64,000 bases of DNA from Paracoccaceae bacterium (GCA_027486345.1 JAIXPH010000065.1:1-64000); one strand, 5' to 3'; numbered from the stretch's first letter, positions 50,831 through 59,923 are shown. The notes: generated by a model not told the origin, from the sequence alone. Program-made: numbers and translations.

Positions 50831-52225
50831 ATGACCGATCCACGCAGCCGCTCGGGTTCCACCGTCGCCGAGGCCGAGGCCTTCCTTGCCGCCCATCCCG
50901 AGATTGAGGCGTTCGATATCGTCTTGCACGATGCGAACGGAATCGGGCGTGGGAAGATCATTCGTAGGCATGAGCTTTTGCCCTTTTTCAAGAATGGGCG
51001 GCATTTGCCCATTTCGATCCTTGGCCTCGATATCTGTGGCGAGGATGTGCATGAGACCGGGCTGATCTGGGATCAGGGCGATGGCGATCTGCGCGCATGG
51101 CCCATCCCCGGCACGCTGGTCCCGCTGCATGGCACCATCCCGCCGCGGGGTGAGGTGTTCATGTCAATGTATGACCTCGACGGCAACAAGATGACCTCTG
51201 ACCCGCGCCACGCGCTGCAAGCCCAAGTCGATGCGCTGGCGGTTGAGGGGCTGTATCCGGCGGGCGCCTTCGAGTTGGAGTTCTTCCTGCTGGCCAATGA
51301 CCGTGGCCCGGATGGCAAGGTGCAGCCTGCGCGGGATGTGCTGGACGGGCGCGGGTCGCACAAGACCGAGGTCTATAGCGTCGATCACCTGCACGGGATG
51401 CTGCCGCTGTTTTCCGACATCTACGCCGCTGCCGGAAAGGCCGGGATCACGGCAGAGACGATGATTTCGGAATATGCGCCGGGTCAGTATGAGTTGACGC
51501 TGCATTACCGCACCGATGTGATGCAGGCCGCCGATGATCTGATGCGGCTGAAGCGGATCGTGCGGATGCAGGCGCGGCTGCATGGGGTGACGGCCTGTTT
51601 CATGGCCAAACCGGTCGAGAAATATGCCGGATCGGGCATGCACTTCCATGTCTCGCTCTGCGATGCGGCGGGCAAGAACGTGTTTGTCGAGGATGTCGAG
51701 GGCGATTGGTCCCCCACCATCCTGCACGCGCTGGGTGGCCTGCGCGCCACGATGGGCGAATCGATGCTGGTCTTTGCGCCGCACGCCAATTCCTGGCGGC
51801 GCTTTGCCAGCCAGTCCTACGCGCCCGTCAGCCCTACCTGGGGGGTGAACAACCGCTCTGTCGCGCTGCGGATTCCGGCAGGCGACATCAAGGCGCGGCG
51901 GATCGAACATCGCCCGGCAGGGGTGGATGCCAACCCCTATCTGGTGGCCGCCACCGTGCTGGCTGGATTGCGCCACGGCATGAAGCACAGGATCGACCCC
52001 GGCCCGGAAACCAAGGGCAATGGATATGAGGGCGGGCAGGACGCCCCGCCGATCCCGGTGGATTGGCGCATGGCCATCGACGCGGCCCAGCGGTCAGAGT
52101 TCCTGAAAGAGGCGCTGGGTGCCGACATGCACCGCACCTTCACCGCGATCAAGGCGGCGGAATATGCGCGTGTGATGCGGACCGTGTCGGACGTCGATTA
52201 CGACCTCTACTTGCACACGGTCTGA
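50831..52225 (+). CDS. Glutamine synthetase family protein (gamma-glutamyl-amine synthetase-like)
   Basis: ELEFFL; GSGMHFHVSL; NRSVALRIP; 7-nt gap from aminotransferase. Confidence 0.93.
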   Translation: MTDPRSRSGSTVAEAEAFLAAHPEIEAFDIVLHDANGIGRGKIIRRHELLPFFKNGRHLPISILGLDICGEDVHETGLIWDQGDGDLRAWPIPGTLVPLHGTIPPRGEVFMSMYDLDGNKMTSDPRHALQAQVDALAVEGLYPAGAFELEFFLLANDRGPDGKVQPARDVLDGRGSHKTEVYSVDHLHGMLPLFSDIYAAAGKAGITAETMISEYAPGQYELTLHYRTDVMQAADDLMRLKRIVRMQARLHGVTACFMAKPVEKYAGSGMHFHVSLCDAAGKNVFVEDVEGDWSPTILHALGGLRATMGESMLVFAPHANSWRRFASQSYAPVSPTWGVNNRSVALRIPAGDIKARRIEHRPAGVDANPYLVAATVLAGLRHGMKHRIDPGPETKGNGYEGGQDAPPIPVDWRMAIDAAQRSEFLKEALGADMHRTFTAIKAAEYARVMRTVSDVDYDLYLHTV

Positions 52226-52238
52226 GGATCAGCGGCGG

Positions 52239-52850
52239 TCAGGGCGTCCCGCCCTTGCCGCCATCCCGCGCGATCATCGCGGCATGGGTGCGGTTCTTGG
52301 CCCCCAGCTTGCGCGACAGGGTCTTGACGTGCAGCTTGACCGTCACCTCTTGCAGGTCAAGGTCGCGGGCGATTTCCTTGTTGGACTTGCCCTCGCAGAT
52401 GCCGCGCAGCACATCCGTCTCGCGTTTGGTCAGGCTGGCCAATGCGCCTTCGGGCGGGTCCTCGTCCTGCAACAACGAGATCGGGGCGAACACCTCGCCG
52501 GAGGCCATGATCTGAACCGCCGCCACCATCGACCGTGCGGCCAGCGTCTTGGGCACGAACCCCGCCGCCCCTTCGCGCAGGGCGGCTTCGGCCAATTCCC
52601 GCTGCGTGGTGCCCGAGATGATGGCCACCGGGGTGCCCACGGCGATGGCCTTGGCCCGCGCCAGACCTTCAAAGCCGTTCATGCCGGGCATGTTGTAATC
52701 CAGCAGCACCAGATCGAAGCGCTGGTTCAGCAGGGACAGCGCCTCGTCAAAGGTGCGCGCGGAATGCACTTCGCCCAGGCCTTCGGCCAGCAGGAACGCC
52801 GCCAAGGTCTCGCGGACCAGATCGTGGTCGTCGGCAAGCAATATCTTCAT
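52239..52850 (-). CDS. NarL/LuxR-type response regulator
   Basis: MKILLADDHDLVRETLAAFL; LLDYNMPGMNG; C-terminal LTKREtdVLRGICEGKSNKEIARDLDLQEVTVKLHVKTLSRKLG. Confidence 0.95.
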   Translation of the reverse strand: MKILLADDHDLVRETLAAFLLAEGLGEVHSARTFDEALSLLNQRFDLVLLDYNMPGMNGFEGLARAKAIAVGTPVAIISGTTQRELAEAALREGAAGFVPKTLAARSMVAAVQIMASGEVFAPISLLQDEDPPEGALASLTKRETDVLRGICEGKSNKEIARDLDLQEVTVKLHVKTLSRKLGAKNRTHAAMIARDGGKGGTP

Positions 52851-52968
52851 CGGGTCAAAACCCTTGGCACAGTCCACCCCCACAACCGGTTCGCCCGGCT
52901 GCCTTCGCTCTATACGGGTTTGTTTCTGTCTGGAACGCAAGACCCTTCTGGTCTAGCCTCGACGCGGA

Positions 52969-55701
52969 ATGGTTGCATGGGGCACAGGTGACACCGTGAC
53001 AGCGTGGATCAAGCCAGCGCGATGGTTTGACAAACCGCAAGTGTCGCGGCTTTGGCGGCGTGGTCCGATTGCCCTCGCCATCGTCGTCTGCGTGGTGTCC
53101 ATCGTCATGCTAGTGTCGGATGTCCGCCACCGTCTTGGCGCGCTGGAGGCCGCCAATTCCGACAACCTGCAATGGAACGTCATGCAGACCGAGGTGGAGG
53201 CCCTGCGGCTGCAACAGGCGGTGGAGGCGGCGATCCTCAGCCGTGGCACCCAAGATGCTGCCGACCCCGCGACCCTCGATGAGGTGCGGCGCTGGTTCAA
53301 CGTCTATTTCAGCCGCATCGCGATGCTGCAAAGCAGTGACATCCACGGCGATCAGTTGAAAAAGCCGGAGTATCAGGAGGATGTGAAAACCATCCGGCGC
53401 ATCCTTGATACCTCCGTGCCCCTGATCGACGGCGGAGATGCCACCTTGGCGTCCGATCTGCCGCGCCTGAAGGCGGATGCCGAAACCCTGCGGCAGGCGT
53501 CGCGGTCGATCACATTGAAATCCTTGGCGGAATTTTCGGCGCGCTCGGATGGGGAACGGGCCGAGATTTCGGCCACGCTGCTGCGACTGGCGGCGGTGAC
53601 GACCTTGCTGATGCTGCTCTTGGTGACGTTTTCGGTGGGCACGGCGCGGCTTTACCGCACGGCGGCCCTGCGGGCCGAGGCCTTGCGCGAAACCGGGGGG
53701 CGGCTGTCCACCATCGTCGCGAACTCTGCCGATGCCATCGTCGTGACGGACCGCACCGGGATCATTCAGGAGTTCAACCCCGCGGCGCAAAGCATCTTCG
53801 GCCTGTCGCGGGAAACCGCCCTGGGTCTGCACGCGCTGGAACACCTCTTCGCCGCCCCGCGTGGCAATGGGCAACGCCGGATGCTGATCGCCGCTTTGGA
53901 GGAAACCGCACTGGCGGGTCGCGGGTCGCTCCGGATCGAGGTGGACGGTCGCCGCGCCGATGGCAGCGCCTTTCCCGCCGAGGTGTCCATCGCGGTGACC
54001 CAACCCGACGATCCGCGTCTGATCGTGGCCTTCGTGCGCGACATTTCCGACCGCCGCCGTGCGCAAGCCGAGTTGGAAGAGGCACTGGACCGTGCCCTTG
54101 CCGGGGAAAAGGCCAAGGCAAGGTTCATCGCGGTCATGAGCCATGAGATGCGGACACCGCTGAATGGCTTGCTCGGGTCACTGACCCTGCTGGCCGATGG
54201 CACATTGACCCCCGACCAGCGCGATCTTGTGCACGCGATGGAAAACTCCGGCAAGATCCTGCTCGGGCATGTGAACTCGGTGCTAGACATCAGCCGCGCC
54301 GAGGCGGGGGCGATGAAGGGGGCCACCCAATCCTTTGACCTTGAGGGCCTGATTCAGGAGGTCATCGCCAATCAGGCCGGGCTTGCCGCCGCCTCGGGCA
54401 CGGGGATCGCGCTGTCCTCGCTCAACGGGCCGGTGGGGATGGTGGCGGGCGATCCGCAACGCCTGCGGCAGGTGTTGCTGAACCTTGTCGGCAATGCGGT
54501 GAAGTTCACCCGCGATGGCCAGATCACGGTCGAAACCGAAGCCCTGCCGCCGGTCGAGGCGTTGCAGGGCAAGCGTGCCGTCGAAATCCGGGTCATCGAC
54601 ACCGGCATCGGCATCCGGGAGGATCAGATTGACACGATCTTCGAGGATTTCGTGACGCTCGACACCCGCTATGAACGCGCCACCAGCGGCACGGGACTTG
54701 GCCTTGGCATCGCGCGCCGTCTGGTTGAGGCGATGGGCGGTGAAATCGGCGTCGAAAGCGAAGAGGGCGAAGGCAGTCTGTTCTGGCTGCGTCTGCCCCT
54801 TCCCGCCGCCACCCAACCCACCTTGGCCGCGCAGCGGGAGATGTCGGCGGCCTCCCCCCCGATCACAGGGACCGAGGAGGATGTCGTCCCGGTGCCGTCG
54901 CCGCCGGTCCCGCCCGCTGCGCCCGCCCTGCCGCCCAGCCAGGTGTTGGTGGTTGAGGACAATGAAATCAACCGCTTCCTCTTGCGCCGCTATCTGGAGG
55001 GGTCAGGTCACACGGTAACTGAGGCCGTCGATGGCGAGGAGGGCGTCGCCTTGGCCACCGACCGCGCCTTTGACGTCATCCTGATGGACATCTCCATGCC
55101 GCGCATGGATGGGGTGGAGGCCACTCGGCGCATCCGTGCGGCGGGCGCGTCGCGTCACGCGCGCATCCTTGCCCTGACCGCACATGCCCTGCCCGAAGAG
55201 CTGGCGCAGTTTCGCGCGGCGGGAGCCGATGCCACCCTGACCAAACCCATCGGCCGTCTCGATCTTCTGGCCGCGCTGGCGGGCGATGCGGCCACCACCG
55301 CGCCGCAGGTGGATGCTCCGCCCGTTGCGACCGCGCCCGAGGGCGGGGTTGTGGACCGGCGTGCCCTGTGCGACCTGCGCCAGCAGATCGGCGCGATGGC
55401 GGCGGCCGGGCTGGTCAAGCGGTTGATAGCGGATGGCGATGCGACCCTCGACCTGATCCGCGCCGCCCCGGTCGCAGGGCGCGAGGCGGAGATCGCCGCG
55501 CAGTGTCACCAACTGGCCGGTACGGGGGGCGCCTTCGGCACGGTGCGCCTGCGCGAAACGCTCGTCACACTGCAACAGCGTCTGGACCGGGGTGACCTGA
55601 CCGGGCTGGAGCGTGACCTTGCCCGGCTGGAGCGGTTGTGGGCCGAGACCCGCACCATTCTGGTGCAGGATGCCGAACAGATGGTGGCCGAGGCGGTTTA
55701 G
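52969..55701 (+). CDS. Hybrid sensor histidine kinase with PAS, HisKA/HATPase, REC and Hpt domains
   Basis: MSHEMRTPLNGLLG; REC VVEDNEINRF..LMDISMPRMDG; Hpt CHQLAGTGGAFG. Confidence 0.95.
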   Translation: MVAWGTGDTVTAWIKPARWFDKPQVSRLWRRGPIALAIVVCVVSIVMLVSDVRHRLGALEAANSDNLQWNVMQTEVEALRLQQAVEAAILSRGTQDAADPATLDEVRRWFNVYFSRIAMLQSSDIHGDQLKKPEYQEDVKTIRRILDTSVPLIDGGDATLASDLPRLKADAETLRQASRSITLKSLAEFSARSDGERAEISATLLRLAAVTTLLMLLLVTFSVGTARLYRTAALRAEALRETGGRLSTIVANSADAIVVTDRTGIIQEFNPAAQSIFGLSRETALGLHALEHLFAAPRGNGQRRMLIAALEETALAGRGSLRIEVDGRRADGSAFPAEVSIAVTQPDDPRLIVAFVRDISDRRRAQAELEEALDRALAGEKAKARFIAVMSHEMRTPLNGLLGSLTLLADGTLTPDQRDLVHAMENSGKILLGHVNSVLDISRAEAGAMKGATQSFDLEGLIQEVIANQAGLAAASGTGIALSSLNGPVGMVAGDPQRLRQVLLNLVGNAVKFTRDGQITVETEALPPVEALQGKRAVEIRVIDTGIGIREDQIDTIFEDFVTLDTRYERATSGTGLGLGIARRLVEAMGGEIGVESEEGEGSLFWLRLPLPAATQPTLAAQREMSAASPPITGTEEDVVPVPSPPVPPAAPALPPSQVLVVEDNEINRFLLRRYLEGSGHTVTEAVDGEEGVALATDRAFDVILMDISMPRMDGVEATRRIRAAGASRHARILALTAHALPEELAQFRAAGADATLTKPIGRLDLLAALAGDAATTAPQVDAPPVATAPEGGVVDRRALCDLRQQIGAMAAAGLVKRLIADGDATLDLIRAAPVAGREAEIAAQCHQLAGTGGAFGTVRLRETLVTLQQRLDRGDLTGLERDLARLERLWAETRTILVQDAEQMVAEAV

Positions 55702-56402
55702 AGCCCGGCCCGCAGCGCTGCCGCGATCAGACCCGGCACACGCGGATCAAGCCCCACCGGCGGCAAGAGCGTTCCCTCGAACCCGGCCTCGGCCAGCGCC
55801 TGTGGCAGATCGTCGATCACATGCCCCCCGCGTGCCGCGAAGAAGGGCAGCACCACCCCGCCCGGGGCAAAGCCCGCCGCCACCTCGGCGATTTGCGGGC
55901 TTTGGTCTATGAAGCCCGCCTCTACCCGCTTTACCCCGGCCTCGGCCCGGATGCGGTCCGCCATGCGAAAGGCGATCTCTGACGGTGCCGGGCTGCGAAA
56001 GGACCCATGCGCGGCAAGGATCACCTCCACCTCGGCCGGATCACGGTCCCCCGCCGCCTCCCGTGCGAGGGTGACCGTCAGCGCCTGCACTGCGGCATCT
56101 TCGCCGAAGGGCGGCAGGATGCGCCACGTAGCCCCGCCCGCCTCGGCCAGACGGGCGGGCAGGTGGGTGCGGGTGAACCACCCTGCGGCCATGAACATGG
56201 GATAGACCACGCCGTCGGGCCCAAGCTCCGCCACCCGGTCGGCCAAGGCGCTGGGCGCGGCCAAGGTGGCCGATGCCACCCGCAACTCCGGCATCAGCGC
56301 CTGCACCTTGGCGGCGAGCGCGGCGATCTCCGCCTCTGCCGGTTCCGGGTCGGACGGCTGGCCATGAGCAACGATGAGGGCGGCTTTGCGTTCGGCGGTC
56401 AT
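55698..56402 (-). CDS. CbiX/SirB-like (sirohydrochlorin chelatase fold) protein
   Basis: ALIVAHGQPSDPEPAE; ILAAHGSFRSPAPSEIA; VVLPFFAARGGHVIDDLPQAL. Confidence 0.85.
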   Translation of the reverse strand: MTAERKAALIVAHGQPSDPEPAEAEIAALAAKVQALMPELRVASATLAAPSALADRVAELGPDGVVYPMFMAAGWFTRTHLPARLAEAGGATWRILPPFGEDAAVQALTVTLAREAAGDRDPAEVEVILAAHGSFRSPAPSEIAFRMADRIRAEAGVKRVEAGFIDQSPQIAEVAAGFAPGGVVLPFFAARGGHVIDDLPQALAEAGFEGTLLPPVGLDPRVPGLIAAALRAGL

Positions 56403-56451
56403 GGTCTCTCCTGTCGTCCCGGAACCTATGCGCGGCGGCGGCGGGGTCAAG

Positions 56452-57390
56452 TCATGCCTGCGCTTTGGGCGTGGCAAGGCCGGGCAAGAGATCGGCGGTC
56501 ACGGTCTGGCGGCAGTGGTCCAGAAAGGCCGCGACGGCGCGGCGCTGCGGTCCGGCGGGCAGGATCAAGCCCATCCGCATCGGGCGGAAGGGCGGTTCCA
56601 GCGGGACATGCACCATCTGGCTGCCATCAGGCGCGCGGTCCGAGCCGAAGCGGATATTCGCGATGGAATAGCCAAAGCCATTGGCCACCATCGCCCGCAT
56701 CACCCCGATGTCGCGCGTGCGTTCGGCAATGCGGGGGCGCAGGCCGTTGTCGGTGAACAAGGACAGGAAATAGCCCGCGCTGAAGGGCAGATCCAGCAGC
56801 ACCATGGGATGGGGCGCCAAGGCCGCCAGACTGACCGAAGGCCCCCCCGCCAGCGGATGATCCAGTGGCAGCAGGGCATAGGGTTCCAGCGTCAGCAGGG
56901 GATGAAAGGTCAGATCGGCGGGAATCTCCATGTCATAAGACAACGCCGCATCCAGCCGCGCCCCGCGCAAGCCGTCGAACAGGGCGGCCTGATCGCTTTC
57001 GCTCTGGCGAAACTCCACCGCCGGATAGCGGGCGGCAAAACCCCGGCGCAGGCGCGGCAGCATGACCTGCGCAAAGGTCAGAAGGCAGCCCACGGCCAGT
57101 GGCCCCCGCACCTCGCCGGTCAGTTCGGCGGCGGTGTCAGTCAATCGGGTCGCGGCGGTGATCACCTCGCGCGCGGCCTCGACGAATTGCCGCCCGCCTT
57201 CGGTCAGCGACAGGCCCTGCGCGTGGCGGCGGATGAAGAGTTGCAGGCCGAACTCCTCTTCCACCTGCGCCACGGCGGCGGAAACGGAGGGCGACGAGAC
57301 ATGGCACCGCTCTGCCGCCAAGGCGACGGAGCCGCATTCCGCGACCGCGATCAGGTATTCCAGTTGGCGCAGGGTGACACGCAGCGGCAT
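56452..57390 (-). CDS. LysR-family transcriptional regulator
   Basis: LRQLEYLIAVAECGSVALAAERCHVSSPSVSAAVAQVEEEFGLQLF. Confidence 0.95.
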   Translation of the reverse strand: MPLRVTLRQLEYLIAVAECGSVALAAERCHVSSPSVSAAVAQVEEEFGLQLFIRRHAQGLSLTEGGRQFVEAAREVITAATRLTDTAAELTGEVRGPLAVGCLLTFAQVMLPRLRRGFAARYPAVEFRQSESDQAALFDGLRGARLDAALSYDMEIPADLTFHPLLTLEPYALLPLDHPLAGGPSVSLAALAPHPMVLLDLPFSAGYFLSLFTDNGLRPRIAERTRDIGVMRAMVANGFGYSIANIRFGSDRAPDGSQMVHVPLEPPFRPMRMGLILPAGPQRRAVAAFLDHCRQTVTADLLPGLATPKAQA

Positions 57391-57421
57391 GGCAGCAGGC
57401 TAACGCCGGATGGTCCCGGCG

Positions 57422-58108
57422 TCACGCGGTTCCGTCATCGCCGGGAACGCCATAGGACGGGGCCTCACGCGGGTCACGGGCGCGTTGCAGATAGGCGGCC
57501 ATTTGGGGGGCATAAACCTCCCACGCCAGCGCCACGGCCTCAATCGGGCAATCGGGATCGGTCCAGTCGGCGCGGAGCTCGGCGCAGGGCCATGTGTCGG
57601 CATCCACCATCAAAAGCCCCGCCGAATGCACCGGGCCAGCCTCGCCCCCGGCATCACGACCGGCGCGCAGGGCGGCGATCAGACGGTCGCCAAGGGCACC
57701 GGAGCCGGCGGCAAACCCATCCACCATCGCCTGCGGCACATCGCGGTTGGCCAGCAGGTTGCCGCCCGCCACCACCCCGTCACCATGTGCCAAAGCCCAG
57801 ACGCCCAAGGTCTTGCCCCCCGAATGCGTCGCCACCCGCCCCTGCGCGTCCACGCAAAGCAACTGGCGGTAGTCCACATGCGGTGCCGTCGCCACCACCT
57901 CGGCCATCGCTTGGTCCGCACTGGCCCCGGCCTGCATCAGATCGAGCAGGCGCGGCCCCAACGTCGGGTCGGTGATGTTCTGCGTCGCCGCCACCCCCAC
58001 CCCCGCCTGCGCATGGGCGCATCGCGCCGCCACGGCGGGGGAGGAGGACGAGATCACCATGCCGAAACGCCCGGTCTCAGCGCAGCGGGCAAGCAGGGAA
58101 AAGGTCAT
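57422..58108 (-). CDS. DUF1028 family protein (Ntn-hydrolase-like)
   Basis: MTFSLLARCAETGRFGMVISSSSPAVAARC...GVGVAATQNITDPTLG. Confidence 0.92.
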   Translation of the reverse strand: MTFSLLARCAETGRFGMVISSSSPAVAARCAHAQAGVGVAATQNITDPTLGPRLLDLMQAGASADQAMAEVVATAPHVDYRQLLCVDAQGRVATHSGGKTLGVWALAHGDGVVAGGNLLANRDVPQAMVDGFAAGSGALGDRLIAALRAGRDAGGEAGPVHSAGLLMVDADTWPCAELRADWTDPDCPIEAVALAWEVYAPQMAAYLQRARDPREAPSYGVPGDDGTA

Positions 58109-58167
58109 CAGGCGGCACTCCTTTTGGCGAACGCCTGGGACTTTGCGTCCCCCGGCGTCGGGCAAGG

Positions 58168-58581
58168 TCAATCCGGGATCACGGCGGTCGCGTCGATTTC
58201 CACCAGCCATTCCGGCCGGGCCAAGGCGACCACCACCAGACCGGTGCAAACCGGATGCACGCCGCGGATATAGTCGCCCATGGTGCGATAGACCGCCTCG
58301 CGGTGGCGGACATCGGTCAGATAGACCACGAGTTTGGTCACATGCTCCATCTTGCCGCCGCATTCCTCGACCAGTTGGCGGATGTTCTGCATGACCTTGT
58401 GGGTTTGCTCCACCGGATCATGGCTGTCGATGTTCTTGGCGGTGTCCAGATCCTGCGGGCATTGGCCGCGCAGAAAGATCATCGTGCCGCGCGCGACGAC
58501 GGCCTGGGCCAGATCATTGTCCAGCTTCTGTTCGGGATAGGTGTCCTTGGTGTTGAACTTGCGGTGGCGGGTATGGGCCAT
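58168..58581 (-). CDS. RidA/YjgF/Rid family protein
   Basis: RGTMIFLRGQCPQDLDT; ECGGKMEHVTKLVVYLTD; VVVALARPEWLVEIDATAVIP. Confidence 0.93.
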   Translation of the reverse strand: MAHTRHRKFNTKDTYPEQKLDNDLAQAVVARGTMIFLRGQCPQDLDTAKNIDSHDPVEQTHKVMQNIRQLVEECGGKMEHVTKLVVYLTDVRHREAVYRTMGDYIRGVHPVCTGLVVVALARPEWLVEIDATAVIPD

Positions 58582-58613
58582 GTTTGCTTTCTCTGTCGGT
58601 TTGGCGGAGCGCG

Positions 58614-58661
58614 CCGGGGTTTTGCACCCCCGGACCCCCGCAGGATATCTCAGCAACGGGG
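58614..58661. repeat. Composite intergenic hairpin element, copy 3
   Basis: CCGGGG-TTTTGCA-CCCCCGG hairpin then CCCCCGCAGGATATCTCAGCAACGGGG (58635-58661). Confidence 0.8.
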
Positions 58662-58669
58662 AAGGGATG

Positions 58670-59821
58670 TCAGGCGGGCATCATCCCCGCAAGATACTGG
58701 GCGAATTCGAAGTTCGGGCGTTCGAGGTGTGACAGCGGGCCGGGGGCGGACATCGCGGCCAGCAGGCCGCGATAGACGCGTTCGGTGCAGCCCTTGTCTT
58801 CGACCTGCACCTCATCCAGCAGAGCCTTGACGGCGGCCAGATGCGCGGTCGCGTCGGGATCGGCCATCCAGTCCGCGCTCATGCCGCCGCCGAACAGCAC
58901 TTTGACATGGCCCGGCCCATCGGGCGTCAGCGACAGATACCAGAAATAGCCCGGCGTCAGCGTGATCAGCAGCGCGGGATAGATCGCCAAGAGCCATGTG
59001 ATGCGGCGGTCATCACCCGTCAGGCGCGTGTTGGACGGATGCGCCAGCGCCAAGGGCACGAGGTCATTCTTGACGATCCAGTGATAGTTGAAGGCATCGG
59101 TGCCTTCGGGGCATTCCATCAGCGCCAGATCGCAGGTCCCGCCGATGGTGCCCGCGTGGCAGGCGGGCAGGTGGTAGGATTCCATGAAATTCTCGGCCAG
59201 CACCTTCCAGTTGGTGGCCCAGCGGAACTCCTCGCGGAAGGTCTCGGAATAGCTGGCCATGTCCAGATGGCCGACCAGCCGTTCCACGTCGCGTAGGCGG
59301 TCGTGGACCTCTGGCGCGTCGGGGTTCAGCGTCACCATGATCCAGCCGTGCCAATCGCGGACGCGGATCTGCGGCAGGTGGACCTGATCCTTGCAGAAGG
59401 TCTCGTTCAGAGCCATCGCGGGGGCACCGCGCAAGCTGCCGTCGAGGTTATAGGTCCAGGCGTGATAGGGGCAGACGATGGCGCGGACGCGGCCCCGGCC
59501 CTCCAGCAGGGTGGACATGCGGTGGCGGCAGACGTTGGACAGGCCGCGCAATTGCCCGTCGCGGTCGCGCAGGATGATGACGGGCTCTCCCGCGATCTCC
59601 ATCGTCAGGTAATCGCCCGGCTCCTTCAGCGCATCGACCCGGCCCGCGCAGAGCCAGTCACGGGCGAAGATGTGGCGCTGTTCGGCCTCGGCAAAGGCCG
59701 GGGAGGTATAGACCGATTTCGGCATCGCCTGCGCGCGTTCGAAGGGGACCGAGACATTGGCGCGCAAGTCGCGGATCGCGTCTGCGGCGATGGCGTTGGG
59801 GGCGGGGTCATGCACGGTCAT
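58670..59821 (-). CDS. Rieske non-heme iron oxygenase alpha subunit
   Basis: Rieske CRHR-x-CPYH; mononuclear iron motif AENFMESYHLPACH. Confidence 0.93.
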   Translation of the reverse strand: MTVHDPAPNAIAADAIRDLRANVSVPFERAQAMPKSVYTSPAFAEAEQRHIFARDWLCAGRVDALKEPGDYLTMEIAGEPVIILRDRDGQLRGLSNVCRHRMSTLLEGRGRVRAIVCPYHAWTYNLDGSLRGAPAMALNETFCKDQVHLPQIRVRDWHGWIMVTLNPDAPEVHDRLRDVERLVGHLDMASYSETFREEFRWATNWKVLAENFMESYHLPACHAGTIGGTCDLALMECPEGTDAFNYHWIVKNDLVPLALAHPSNTRLTGDDRRITWLLAIYPALLITLTPGYFWYLSLTPDGPGHVKVLFGGGMSADWMADPDATAHLAAVKALLDEVQVEDKGCTERVYRGLLAAMSAPGPLSHLERPNFEFAQYLAGMMPA

Positions 59822-59898
59822 GGCGGATCGGTCCTGTCAGGGGATGGCCGGGATGTTCGGTCAGTGGCCCCCGGTGGGAAAGCATCTTGTTCCGCCCC

Positions 59899-59923
59899 CT
59901 TGATTAGGAGTAGCCTAATCAAG
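59899..59923. promoter_or_regulatory. Perfect dyad CTTGATTAGG-AGTAG-CCTAATCAAG, candidate operator
   Basis: 10-bp perfect inverted repeat with 5-nt centre, contains LysR-type T-N11-A core; 77 nt upstream of Rieske ATG. Confidence 0.7.

Noticed and set aside
48961-51012. 683-aa minus-strand ORF opposite TauE/aminotransferase genes
   Set aside because: Shadow frame; spans several real + strand genes.
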